A stretch of DNA of 26,929 nt from Claveliimonas intestinigallinarum (GTDB lineage: Bacteria; Bacillota; Clostridia; Lachnospirales; Lachnospiraceae): contig DXED01000007.1 in NCBI GenBank assembly GCA_019115145.1, positions 1 through 26,929 on the forward strand. Direction: 5' to 3'. This document shows, one piece after another, positions 7,901 to 15,953 of the stretch. Both the position numbers and the translations under genes were made by a program. The notes under the pieces were generated by a model. The model did no database searches, was not told the DNA's origin, and worked only from the letters and a program-made list of their open reading frames with translations. The number at the start of each line of letters is the position of its first letter. Position 1 is the stretch's first letter.

Positions 7901-8018
7901 CAGAAAAAGCATTAATCGGAATAAGATGTACCTTTTATTTATATAAACGGCAATTTCATTTAGATATTTAAAAGCAATACATGCGAATGCGATTAGACAC
8001 ACTGCGCCAGGCGCAAAA

Positions 8019-8076
8019 GCAAAACGCTGCCCGGGCCGCCGGATTTCCTATCCGGCCTGCCCGGGCAGCGTTTTGC
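8019..8076. terminator. Large bidirectional terminator between csp and the PII gene
   Basis: An 18-bp perfect outer stem (8019-8036 with 8059-8076, containing CGCTGCCCGGGC) is topped by a 7-bp inner stem GCCGGAT/ATCCGGC and a 5-nt loop. Both flanks carry the T-rich end, GTTTTGC on the plus strand and GTTTTGCTTTTG on the minus strand. It can therefore stop transcription from both convergent genes. The stretch from 7901 to 8018 is otherwise AT-rich and shows nothing recognisable. Confidence 0.88.
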
Positions 8077-8093
8077 TGTCTGTCATCCTCTGC

Positions 8094-8786
8094 CTACTCG
8101 TCCGTGTCCTCCTCCTCGATCAGGCGGAGGCCCGCTGTGTCTGTCACCGGGAGGGAGAACACGATGGCCTTTGCCTTTGTCTCCATTCCCGCCTTCTCCA
8201 TGACAGCCCGCATAATAGCATTTTTATTCTCCGTCTTTGTGACGATCAGCACCAGCTCCTTCTCAGAGACAATGGATACGCCCAGAAACTTTTCAGCCCT
8301 CTTCATGCCGGTTCCCTTTGCGTGAAGGACCGTGCCTCCCGCCGCCCCGGCGCTCCTGGCTGCGTCCATCACCATCTCATTGTAGCCCTGATTTGCGATC
8401 ACAACTAAAAGTTCATGCGCTGTATCCTTCAATGTCGTCTCCTCACCTTTCTCAAAATTCTGGTTTTCCAGTAAAAACAGCAGCTCTCTCTTGCCTCCGA
8501 TGCTGCTCACAGGCACGATAAAGGCGATGCCTGTCCCCGGCACATCGATCTGGAACTTCTGTCTGAGTCCTCTTTTCAGCGTTCTCCAGACTGTGTCCGT
8601 GACAACGCAAAGAGAAACCGTCTTCTCCGCGTCCTCAAGCCCCAGGTAGTCCAGCACCTCGCTGTTTGCCGTGCCTCTGCCCAGGGTAACGATCTGGGCG
8701 TCCGCGTTCTTCTCCTTATAGAACTCCAGAAAGGACGCGGCGTCTTTCCTGTCGGTGATGGTCACCATCATATATACTTCGCTCAT
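8094..8786 (-). CDS. Tandem PII-like signalling protein
   Basis: The 230-residue protein consists of two PII-like ferredoxin-fold halves, about residues 1-95 and 123-220, joined by a charged linker. The second half reads like a true PII core: GGTVLHAKGTG (150-160) followed by FLGVSIVSEKELVLIVTK (167-184). The first half carries the diverged equivalents IVTLGRGTANSEVLDYLGL and KTVSLCVVTD. PII-like proteins usually bind nucleotides and gate a partner, often a membrane transporter coded next door. Here that partner is the DUF1538 protein, whose stop lies 14 nt upstream. The ATG at 8786 has GGAAGGATGG just before it. No T-loop tyrosine typical of GlnB is evident, so glutamine sensing by uridylylation is unlikely. 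The ligand is unknown. Confidence 0.8.
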   Translation of the reverse strand: MSEVYMMVTITDRKDAASFLEFYKEKNADAQIVTLGRGTANSEVLDYLGLEDAEKTVSLCVVTDTVWRTLKRGLRQKFQIDVPGTGIAFIVPVSSIGGKRELLFLLENQNFEKGEETTLKDTAHELLVVIANQGYNEMVMDAARSAGAAGGTVLHAKGTGMKRAEKFLGVSIVSEKELVLIVTKTENKNAIMRAVMEKAGMETKAKAIVFSLPVTDTAGLRLIEEEDTDE

Positions 8787-8800
8787 ACTTCCATCCTTCC

Positions 8801-10378
8801 CTATAATTCAATGATCGCGTCATCCGCATAGGCATCCAGGGATACGACCTGGCCGGCTGCCGCGGCGGCATCGGCGCGTTTTTCCTGCAGTTTGTAGATC
8901 AGCCCAATCACCTGTATGGTGATGAGGGGAGTCATGGCCACCATAGCCACCACGCCAAAGGCATCCGCCACAATGTCTCCCCCCACGGAGAGGCAGGCCC
9001 CGGTGGCAAAGGGCAGAAGGAAGGTGGCTGTCATAGGGCCGGAGGCCACTCCGCCCGAGTCAAAGGCAACCGCCGTAAAGATCTTCGGCACAAAGAAGGA
9101 CAGAAGAATCGCCGCCACATAGCCGGGCACCAGCAAATAGAAAATTGAAATGCCCGTCAGCACCCGCAGCATGGCAAGTCCCACGGATACAGCCACACTG
9201 ATGGAAAGTCCGGTCTTCATGACCTTTCCCTCGATAGCCCCGTCTGTCAGCTCCTCCACCTGCTTTGTCAGCACGTACACAGCGGGCTCTGCCATGACGA
9301 TAAAGTAGCCGATCACCATGCCGATGGGAATGATGATCCACCGGTAGGGCAGCGCCGCGATCATCTGGCCCAGATAATTTCCCGCAGGCATAAATCCCAC
9401 GTTCACGCCTGTCAAAAACAGCACCAGGCCAATGTACGTATAGAAAAGTCCCACTAAGATCTTGATCAGGGGACGCTTCTTCAGTTTCAGTGAAAAAAAC
9501 TGGAATAATCCGAAAAATACAACGATCGGCAGAAGTGAAACCGCGATCTCTCCAAAATATTCCGGAAGCGCGTGTAAAAACAGCTGTCCCAGCTCTACAG
9601 AGTTCTCCACCTCCGTGATGGAAGACATGCTGTAGGCTCCGCCGTCTGTCTCAAAGATCAGCCCCAGTATGAGCACAGCCAGAATGGGCCCGATGGAACA
9701 AAGGGCTACCAGTCCAAAGCTGTCGTCCGCCGCGTGCCGGTCGCTTCGGATGGCGGCAATACCGATACCGAGAGCCATGATAAAGGGTACGGTCATAGGT
9801 CCTGTGGTCACTCCCCCCGAGTCAAAGGCAACGGCCAGGAAGGATTTCGGTGTCAGCGCGGCCAGCGCAAACACGATCACGTAGAAGAATACAAGCATGC
9901 GCGACAGCGGAATGCCAAACAGCATACGCAGAAGCGCTACAACGAGGAAGATCCCCACCCCGGTGGCAACGGCCAGGATGATCACCATGTTGGGGACCGC
10001 CGGAACCTGTTCCGCCAGAACCTGCAGATCCGGTTCCGACACGGTGATGATAAAGCCAAGGACAAAGCCAAGGATAACCATCACCCACAGCTTCCTGGAG
10101 CGGGTCATGCTGCTTCCCACCCGCTCTCCCATGGGAGTCATGGCCATCTCAGCTCCCAGGGTAAAAAACATCATTCCGATCACCAGCATCACGGCTCCGA
10201 TAATATATTCCAGCATAATGCCAGGCGAGATGGGAACGATGGTAAAACACAGCGCCAGCACGATAATGATGATCGGGAGTACTGCGCTGACAGCCTCTTT
10301 CAGCTTTTCCTTCAGTCTTTCTTTCAATTCGATTTTATAGTGTCCTGTTTCTGTGTAAGATGTACTGCCTCTGCTCAA
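8801..10378 (-). CDS. DUF1538 family membrane protein (probable transporter or channel)
   Basis: The 525-residue protein is strongly hydrophobic with many membrane segments and is built from two homologous halves. Each half has an EP motif, SEPDLQVLAEQV (114-125) and AEPAVYVLTKQV (363-374), followed 70-75 residues later by AFDSGGVTTGPMT (184-196) and AFDSGGVASGPMT (438-450). This duplicated FDSGGVxxGPMT signature identifies DUF1538, whose function I do not know to be established. The repeated polar motifs inside hydrophobic surroundings suggest a two-fold transport pathway. The start is a TTG at 10378 with AAAGGAG 7 nt upstream; no ATG fits. A consensus promoter precedes it and the tandem-PII gene follows, so the pair looks like a regulated transporter unit. 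Confidence 0.85.
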   Translation of the reverse strand: MSRGSTSYTETGHYKIELKERLKEKLKEAVSAVLPIIIIVLALCFTIVPISPGIMLEYIIGAVMLVIGMMFFTLGAEMAMTPMGERVGSSMTRSRKLWVMVILGFVLGFIITVSEPDLQVLAEQVPAVPNMVIILAVATGVGIFLVVALLRMLFGIPLSRMLVFFYVIVFALAALTPKSFLAVAFDSGGVTTGPMTVPFIMALGIGIAAIRSDRHAADDSFGLVALCSIGPILAVLILGLIFETDGGAYSMSSITEVENSVELGQLFLHALPEYFGEIAVSLLPIVVFFGLFQFFSLKLKKRPLIKILVGLFYTYIGLVLFLTGVNVGFMPAGNYLGQMIAALPYRWIIIPIGMVIGYFIVMAEPAVYVLTKQVEELTDGAIEGKVMKTGLSISVAVSVGLAMLRVLTGISIFYLLVPGYVAAILLSFFVPKIFTAVAFDSGGVASGPMTATFLLPFATGACLSVGGDIVADAFGVVAMVAMTPLITIQVIGLIYKLQEKRADAAAAAGQVVSLDAYADDAIIEL

Positions 10379-10426
10379 AAATCGTCTCCTTTCTTTTGCT
10401 GTGTCAAATTGCTAACTTTATTAGTA

Positions 10427-10455
10427 ATTATACATGGAAAAGGCAGCCCTGTCAA
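10427..10455 (-). promoter_or_regulatory. Consensus promoter of the DUF1538-PII unit, nested in the folD terminator
   Basis: On the minus strand a perfect TTGACA (10450-10455) and a perfect TATAAT (10427-10432) are 17 bp apart. The -35 box lies in the loop of the preceding terminator hairpin, and the spacer is its 3' arm plus TTTT. The leader to the TTG start is about 40 nt. Confidence 0.85.
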
Positions 10456-10471
10456 ATCCAACCGGGCTGCC
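10437..10471 (-). terminator. Intrinsic terminator of the gcv-folD operon
   Basis: An 8-bp stem pairs GGCAGCCC (10442-10449) with GGGCTGCC (10464-10471) around a 14-nt loop, followed on the minus strand by TTTTCC. It lies 50 nt after the folD stop. The T-run is short, so some read-through into the DUF1538 gene is possible. Confidence 0.7.
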
Positions 10472-10520
10472 CGCAGCGCTCCCGCGCCTTTTTACGCTGA
10501 CTACAGGATATTTTTCATGC

Positions 10521-11378
10521 TCATTTTTGTCCTCTTAAGGCTTCCGCCGCCCGGACCACGTGCTGGGCCAGCACGGAAGTGGTGACGCTCCCCACGCCCC
10601 TGGGCACGGGACTGATAAAGGATGCCTTGGGCTCTACCGCCTCAAAGTCCACGTCCCCGCACAGGTTTCCCTCCGGGTCCATGTTGATGCCCACATCCAC
10701 TACGACGGCGCCCTCCCCTGCCATGGAAGCGCCCACCATTTTCGCCTTTCCCGCAGCGGCCACCAGTATCTCCGCATCCCGGCACGTCGCGGCAAGGTCT
10801 GCTGTCCTGGTGTGACAGATGGTGACTGTGGCATGCCGACCAAGGAGCAGCATAGCCAGAGGCTTGCCCACCACCATGCTCCTTCCGATGACAGTCACCT
10901 TCTTCCCCTTCGGGTCAATGCCGTAATGGTCCAGCATCTCCATCACCGCCTCCGGCGTGCAGGGCGCATAGCCGCTGTCATCCCCGGAAAAGATCTTCGC
11001 TATGTTGACAGGGCTCATACAGTCCACGTCCTTGACCGGATCGATGATCCGCGTCAGAGGCTCCTCGTCCAGGTGTCTGGGAAGAGGCCGCAGCACAAGA
11101 ATTCCGTGCACGGATGAGTCCCTGTTCAGCGACTTTAGCGACTCCTCCAGCTCTCTCTGGGAGACATCCTCCGGAAGCTCCACCACCTGGCAGCCGATGC
11201 CTGTCAGCTCCATTCTCTTTTTGGCTCCCCTCTCATAGGAGAGGTCGTCCGGCCTTGCCCCTACCCGCAGGATCGCCAGCTTCGGCTCTGTTCCTCTCTC
11301 CTTCAGCGCTTCTGTCCTCTGTATCAGGCGCTCCTTCATGGCCTTGGCCACTTCGGTTCCCAGCATCACTGTTCCCAT
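10521..11378 (-). CDS. folD: Methylene-THF dehydrogenase of the FolD family, probably lacking cyclohydrolase activity
   Basis: FolD oxidises 5,10-methylene-THF to methenyl-THF, and most members also hydrolyse that to 10-formyl-THF. This 285-residue protein keeps the catalytic-region tyrosine Y48, the KDVD aspartate (D119), the folate loop PLPRHL and the dinucleotide loop GRSMVVGKPLAMLLL. However, the lysine four residues after the tyrosine (K54 in E. coli, K56 in human MTHFD1) is A52. The glutamine of the VQLPLP motif is L96 in VLRPLP. Both residues are known to be needed for cyclohydrolase chemistry. The neighbouring fchA gene encodes a dedicated cyclohydrolase, which explains the loss. The ATG at 11378 follows AGGAGGG. 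It is the last gene of the glycine operon, followed by a terminator. Confidence 0.9.
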   Translation of the reverse strand: MGTVMLGTEVAKAMKERLIQRTEALKERGTEPKLAILRVGARPDDLSYERGAKKRMELTGIGCQVVELPEDVSQRELEESLKSLNRDSSVHGILVLRPLPRHLDEEPLTRIIDPVKDVDCMSPVNIAKIFSGDDSGYAPCTPEAVMEMLDHYGIDPKGKKVTVIGRSMVVGKPLAMLLLGRHATVTICHTRTADLAATCRDAEILVAAAGKAKMVGASMAGEGAVVVDVGINMDPEGNLCGDVDFEAVEPKASFISPVPRGVGSVTTSVLAQHVVRAAEALRGQK

Positions 11379-11423
11379 CTTTTTGTCCCTCCTGTGTTGT
11401 AATCTGCATGTTGTATTACCGCT

Positions 11424-12053
11424 TTATTTTACACTCTGAAGCACCTGGCTGTAAATACGCTCTTTCTTCTCCCGCCCCTCTGCGATCATCCGGTCAGCCC
11501 GGGCGTTCAGCTCCTCCGCCTGGCTTCGGTCCTTCATAAGGCGGGTGTTGATAAAGACATTTAAGGAGGCACCCTCCAGGGCCGCCTGGGCGAAGAGGAT
11601 GCCCACCCCCACGTCGCTTAGGGCCAGCCTGCTGCCCTTCTCCCCCAGCGTCTCCAGCAGATCCATGGAGGAGAGCACGGTCTCCATGATCTCCATGGGG
11701 ACCACGCTGGCCTCATAGAGGGCAGACTCCATGATCTTCTCCCTGGCCGCCTTCTCCTCCTCTGTGTTTTTCGGGAGACCGTAGGCCCTGGACAGGGGCT
11801 CAAAGGCCTGGGCATCCCGGTCTGTCAGTGTGACCAGCCTGTCCCGCAGCCTCTCCAGCTCCTCCCGGGCCGCCAGGATCTCCTCCTCCACTGCCGCGTA
11901 TTTCTTTTTCCCCACAGTCAGGTTTGCCACCATCATGCCAAGGGCAGCCCCGAAGGCTCCCACAGCCGCGGAGGCTCCCCCTCCCCCGGGCACGGGGGCT
12001 TTGGAAGACAGCTCCTCAAGAAACTTTGTAGTCTTCATCTCCAGCATCATCAT
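11424..12053 (-). CDS. fchA: Methenyl-THF cyclohydrolase / cyclodeaminase family protein
   Basis: This 209-residue all-helical protein belongs to the formiminotransferase-cyclodeaminase C-terminal family. The folate-binding glycine loop APVPGGGGASAAVGAFGAAL is at 19-38, then KKYAAVEEEI, the DRDAQAF helix and LSDVGVGILFAQAALEGA. In clostridia such stand-alone proteins (FchA) hydrolyse methenyl-THF to 10-formyl-THF; in histidine degraders the same fold is a formimino-THF cyclodeaminase. Its place between lpd and a FolD that lacks cyclohydrolase residues favours the cyclohydrolase role, and no histidine-degradation genes are nearby. The first of several ATGs (12053, 12050, 12047) is used because GGAG lies about 7 nt upstream. 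The gap to lpd is 29 nt and to folD 45 nt. Confidence 0.85.
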   Translation of the reverse strand: MMMLEMKTTKFLEELSSKAPVPGGGGASAAVGAFGAALGMMVANLTVGKKKYAAVEEEILAAREELERLRDRLVTLTDRDAQAFEPLSRAYGLPKNTEEEKAAREKIMESALYEASVVPMEIMETVLSSMDLLETLGEKGSRLALSDVGVGILFAQAALEGASLNVFINTRLMKDRSQAEELNARADRMIAEGREKKERIYSQVLQSVK

Positions 12054-12082
12054 TATCCTTCTCCTTCTCTTTTTGTCTCTGT

Positions 12083-13489
12083 CTATCTCTTCTTTCTGGG
12101 CATCACATGGATGGCTCCGCCCTCCAGCTCCTCCAGGGCCTCCGCCACACCCTCGTTGTAGGTGGGATGGGGACGCATGGCCCTGAGCACCTGGGAGGCA
12201 GTCAGATGGTTGGAGATGGCACTGACAAACTCACCGATCATGTCAGTGGCCCGGCCGCACATCATCTGAGCGCCCAGTATCTCCTCTGTCTCTTCGTGAA
12301 CGACCACCTTGATAAATCCTCTCTCCTCCTTTGAGATGAGGGATTTCCCGTTGGCGCTCATGATAAATTTTCCTGTCCGCACAGGAATTCCCTGCGCTTT
12401 GGCGATCTCCTCGTCCAGCCCCGCCGAGGCGATCTCCGGCTCCGTGTACACGCAGCCCGGCACAACGGACAGATCCACGGAGGGTTCCTGCCCCGCCAGC
12501 AGCTCCGCCAGAACCATGCCCTGTGCGCTGGCAGCGTGGGCCAGCTGGGCACCCGGGATCATATCCCCGATGGCGTAGACGCCGGGAATGCTTGTGGCAA
12601 ACTTCTCGTCCACAAGGATACGGCCCCGCTCCATGTCCGGAACCGCGCCCTCCCCGAAAAGTCCCTCTGAGGCGGGCCGCCTCCCCACGGCGCAGAGCAC
12701 ATACTGTCCGGAGACAGTCTGCTCCTTTTCCTTCTCCTCAAACCGGCAGACAAGCCCCCCTGGCTCCTCCTCCACAGACCGGACCGCCGCCCCGGTGTGG
12801 ATATCCACTCCTCTCTTCTTCAGGACCATTTTTAAATTCTGGGAGATTTCCTTATCCATGTTCGGCACCAGCCGGGGCATGGCCTCCAGGATCGTCACCT
12901 TACATCCAAGAGAGGAGTAGATGGTGGCGAACTCCACGCTGATGACCCCTCCCCCGATGATGACCAGGCTCTCCGGCACCTCCCGCAGCCGGAAGAGCTC
13001 GTCGCTTGTCAGAACGCCCGGCAGATCCATGCCCGGGATAGGCAGGATAACAGGCCTGGAGCCGGCCGCCAGCACCACATGCTCCGCCTGGTACACCTGC
13101 CTTTCCCCGTCCTTCTCCACTTCCACCTGTCTTCCCGGCAGGAGCTTTCCTCTGCCCTCCAGACAGGTCACTGCGTTGGCCTTAAAGAGCTGCTCCACTC
13201 CCTGCACCAGCTGATCTGTAGTCTCCTCCTTGTAGGCCAGTATCCTGTCAAAGTCATAGCTGGCTTCCTCTGCCTTTATCCCGAACCGCTCAGCCTGGCG
13301 GATCTCCCGGTAGAGCCCGGAGGCGTGGAGCATGGCCTTGGCGGGAATACAGCCCCGGTTCAGGCAGGTGCCGCCTGCCCGGCTCTCCTCCACGACAGCC
13401 GTCTTAAGTCCCAGCTTGGCGGCCTTGATGGCGCACACATAGCCCCCCGGGCCTGCGCCTATGATGATCAGATCAAATCTTTCTTCCAT
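12083..13489 (-). CDS. lpd: Dihydrolipoyl dehydrogenase (glycine cleavage L protein)
   Basis: This FAD flavoenzyme reoxidises the dihydrolipoyl arm of GcvH and makes NADH. The FAD-binding GAGPGG is near the N-terminus. The redox disulfide is C42-C47 in GGTCLNRGCIPAK. The NAD-binding loop is IIGGGVISVEFA, the second FAD motif is VYAIGDM, and the interface catalytic pair is in HPTYNE. I chose the ATG at 13489 (468 residues, MEERFDLIIIGAG) because GAGGAG stands upstream. The longer frame to 13537 would add 16 unrelated residues and overlap lplA. There is no attached lipoyl domain. Its place in the operon assigns it to the glycine system, though it could also serve other 2-oxoacid complexes. Confidence 0.94.
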   Translation of the reverse strand: MEERFDLIIIGAGPGGYVCAIKAAKLGLKTAVVEESRAGGTCLNRGCIPAKAMLHASGLYREIRQAERFGIKAEEASYDFDRILAYKEETTDQLVQGVEQLFKANAVTCLEGRGKLLPGRQVEVEKDGERQVYQAEHVVLAAGSRPVILPIPGMDLPGVLTSDELFRLREVPESLVIIGGGVISVEFATIYSSLGCKVTILEAMPRLVPNMDKEISQNLKMVLKKRGVDIHTGAAVRSVEEEPGGLVCRFEEKEKEQTVSGQYVLCAVGRRPASEGLFGEGAVPDMERGRILVDEKFATSIPGVYAIGDMIPGAQLAHAASAQGMVLAELLAGQEPSVDLSVVPGCVYTEPEIASAGLDEEIAKAQGIPVRTGKFIMSANGKSLISKEERGFIKVVVHEETEEILGAQMMCGRATDMIGEFVSAISNHLTASQVLRAMRPHPTYNEGVAEALEELEGGAIHVMPRKKR

Positions 13490-13512
13490 TTTCCTGTTCT
13501 CCTCTTGTTTTC

Positions 13513-14511
13513 CTATATATCCGCCGAAGCGATCCACTGGATGACATCCCGCAGCATCTCTGTCTCAGCCGGGTCAGCCGGATGGAACAGGCCCAGCTGC
13601 CGGCAGAGCTCCTCCCTGCTGTACCTGGCATGCTTCAGACAGGCGGGCAGAGCCAGGATAAAATCCGGCCTGAGTGCGTCGGAATAGACCGCCGCGTCTG
13701 TCACCTTCCCCTGGTCCACCTTGAGCTCCAGAGAAAGGCTCCCCCAGGAAAACCGGTGGGACAGCTCAAACTGGAACTCCAGACTGCGGCCGAATTTCCA
13801 CTCCCAGGACGCAAAGCGCTCCTCGTCGGCCTTCAGCCTCTCCCCGTCCAGCTCCTCCTCTGTCAGGGGAGTGCTCCTCCGGCCGTACACCTCCTCAAAG
13901 GCCTGCCGCAGGGCCGCCTTCAGCCTTTCTATCGTCAGATCCGGGACAAATTCTCTCAGGTTCACCACCCTGGAACGGACAGAGTCCACCCCCTTGGACT
14001 TCAGCTTCTCCCTGTTCACCGTGAGATAGTTCCCCAGCACCTCCTTGTCCACGTCCACCATCAGCGTGCCGTGATGATAGCAGTAATCCCCCTGCTCGTA
14101 GTAGGCGTTCCCTGAGAACTTCCGCCCGTCTGCCAGAAGGTCGTTCCTCCCCGACCGGACGGCCGGGATGCCCAGGGCTTTGACTGCCCGCAGGATCACC
14201 TCGGTCTGCTTTTCTACACTGTAGTTTTTCTTTCTCACCAGAAAGGTAAAATTCAGGTTTCCCAGATCGTGGTAGACAGCGCCGCCTCCGGAGAGGCGGC
14301 GGGCCACATACCCGCCGTCCTCTTCGAGGCGGCTCACCTTACACTCTTTCCAGGCGTTCTGGTTCCTCCCGATGACGACAGTCCTCTGGTTCTGCCAGAG
14401 ATACAGGATGCACTCCCTCTCCCCGCAGGTCTCCAGAAGATATTTTTCCACAGCCAGATTGTGGTAGGGCACAAACTGCCTGCTCTCCGTGTATCTGATT
14501 GTATCGATCAT
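13513..14511 (-). CDS. lplA: Lipoate-protein ligase A
   Basis: This enzyme activates free lipoate with ATP and attaches it to the lysine of lipoyl domains, here presumably GcvH. The signature RRLSGGGAVYHDLGN is at residues 71-85. GRNDL and KFSGNAYY follow, with K131 the expected catalytic lysine, then HHGTLMVDVD. The 332-residue length includes the C-terminal accessory domain of LplA. Its ATG overlaps the TGA of gcvPB (ATGA, 4-nt overlap), so translation is coupled. No lipA or lipB is in the window, which suggests that lipoate is scavenged, although those genes could lie elsewhere. Confidence 0.92.
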   Translation of the reverse strand: MIDTIRYTESRQFVPYHNLAVEKYLLETCGERECILYLWQNQRTVVIGRNQNAWKECKVSRLEEDGGYVARRLSGGGAVYHDLGNLNFTFLVRKKNYSVEKQTEVILRAVKALGIPAVRSGRNDLLADGRKFSGNAYYEQGDYCYHHGTLMVDVDKEVLGNYLTVNREKLKSKGVDSVRSRVVNLREFVPDLTIERLKAALRQAFEEVYGRRSTPLTEEELDGERLKADEERFASWEWKFGRSLEFQFELSHRFSWGSLSLELKVDQGKVTDAAVYSDALRPDFILALPACLKHARYSREELCRQLGLFHPADPAETEMLRDVIQWIASADI

Positions 14512-15950
14512 GCTTCTCCCTCTGCTCCGAAATCATAGGTGAGGACCGGATGTCTGGCCGCCTCCACCTCGTCCAGCCTTGTGACCGGCGTGGTGACAGG
14601 CGCCGCGTGCAGCTTCTCCGGATCTGTCTTTGCCATCTCATACAGGCTGCGGAACACCTGGATGGCGTCGTCCAGCGTCTCCTTTGACTCGGTCTCCGTG
14701 GGCTCCACCATGAGGGCCTCCTCCACGATCAGCGGGAAGTACATGGTTGGCGGATGGATGCCGTTGTCCAGAAGTCCCTTGGCAATATCCATAGCCGAGA
14801 TACCAGTCTCCTTCTTCAGATCCGCAAGGCTCATGACAAACTCGTGCATACAGGTCTCATCATAGGCCATGGTGTACAGATCCTTCAGGGCACATCTCAT
14901 GTAATTGGCGTTCAGCACCGCGTTCTGGCTGGCCTCCTTAATGCCCTCTCTGCCCAGAGTGAGGATGTAGGTGAGAGCCTTCACCACAACAAGGAAATTG
15001 CCGTAGAAGCTCTTCATCTCTCCTATGCTCCGGGACGGCTTTTCAAACCGGTAGGGGGCCTCCCCCGTCACGAGCACGGAGGGAAGGAAGTCTGCCAGCA
15101 GCTCCCTGCATCCCACCGGGCCGCTCCCCGGGCCGCCGCCGCCGTGGGGCGTGGAAAAGGTCTTATGAAGGTTCAGATGAACCACGTCAAAGCCCATGTC
15201 ACCCGGCCGCACTGTACCCATGACCGCGTTCAGATTCGCCCCGTCATAATAGCACAGTCCGCCGCACTTGTGTACGATATCTGTGATCTCCAGGATATTT
15301 TTGTCAAACAGGCCCACTGTGTTGGGGTTGGTCAGCATCAGGCCCGCCACATCGGCCCCGGCTGCCTCCCGCAGCTTCTCAATGTCCACGCAGCCCTCTG
15401 CGTTGGACGGAATAGTCACCACCGAGTAGCCTGCCATGGCCGCGCTGGCCGGGTTGGTGCCGTGGGCAGAGTCGGGGACGAGGATCTTGGTCCTTTTGCT
15501 GTCCTTTCTGCTCTCGTGGTAGGCCTTGATGAGGAGAAGCCCGGTAAATTCACCGTGAGCCCCCGCCGCGGGCTGGAAGGTCATGCGGTCCATACCGGTG
15601 ATCTCGCACAGGTATTTCTCCGCCAGGTGCAGCACCTCCATGCATCCCTGCACCGTGTCCTCTCCCTGGAGAGGATGGATATCGGCAAATCCGGGAAGGG
15701 AGGCCACCGCCTCGTTGATCCTGGGATTGTATTTCATTGTACAGGAGCCCAGGGGATAAAAGCCGTCATTGACCCCGTGGGTCTTCCTCGCAAGCTCCGT
15801 GTAGTGCCGGGATATCTCCACCTCGGACAGGGCGGGCAGATGGAGCTTCTTCTCCCGTCTGTCTCCCTCCGGCAGGCCCACTGTCTCCACATCGCAGGGA
15901 GGAAGCTCAAGGCATCCTCTGCCCGGTCTGCTCTTTTCAAATACTAACAT
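14508..15950 (-). CDS. gcvPB: Glycine dehydrogenase (decarboxylating) subunit 2
   Basis: This is the PLP-binding half of the P protein, which decarboxylates glycine and transfers the aminomethyl group to lipoyl-GcvH. The PLP lysine lies in LNLHKTFSTPHGGGGPGSGP. LGSCTMKYNPRINE near the N-terminus and SAHGTNPASAAM in the middle are family hallmarks. The 480-residue length matches the two-subunit enzymes of Firmicutes. The start at 15950 has GGAGG 8 nt upstream, lying over the end of gcvPA, whose stop is 3 nt before the ATG. It must pair with GcvPA to be active. Confidence 0.96.
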   Translation of the reverse strand: MLVFEKSRPGRGCLELPPCDVETVGLPEGDRREKKLHLPALSEVEISRHYTELARKTHGVNDGFYPLGSCTMKYNPRINEAVASLPGFADIHPLQGEDTVQGCMEVLHLAEKYLCEITGMDRMTFQPAAGAHGEFTGLLLIKAYHESRKDSKRTKILVPDSAHGTNPASAAMAGYSVVTIPSNAEGCVDIEKLREAAGADVAGLMLTNPNTVGLFDKNILEITDIVHKCGGLCYYDGANLNAVMGTVRPGDMGFDVVHLNLHKTFSTPHGGGGPGSGPVGCRELLADFLPSVLVTGEAPYRFEKPSRSIGEMKSFYGNFLVVVKALTYILTLGREGIKEASQNAVLNANYMRCALKDLYTMAYDETCMHEFVMSLADLKKETGISAMDIAKGLLDNGIHPPTMYFPLIVEEALMVEPTETESKETLDDAIQVFRSLYEMAKTDPEKLHAAPVTTPVTRLDEVEAARHPVLTYDFGAEGEA

Positions 15951-15953
15951 GCC

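Noticed and set aside
14754..15947. A long plus-strand open frame opposite gcvPB
   Set aside because: It mirrors gcvPB codon positions, has low-complexity His/Gly/Gln composition and no promoter or ribosome site. The same reasoning removes the plus-strand frames opposite ptsI, the purF-like gene, iorA and the first ligase.
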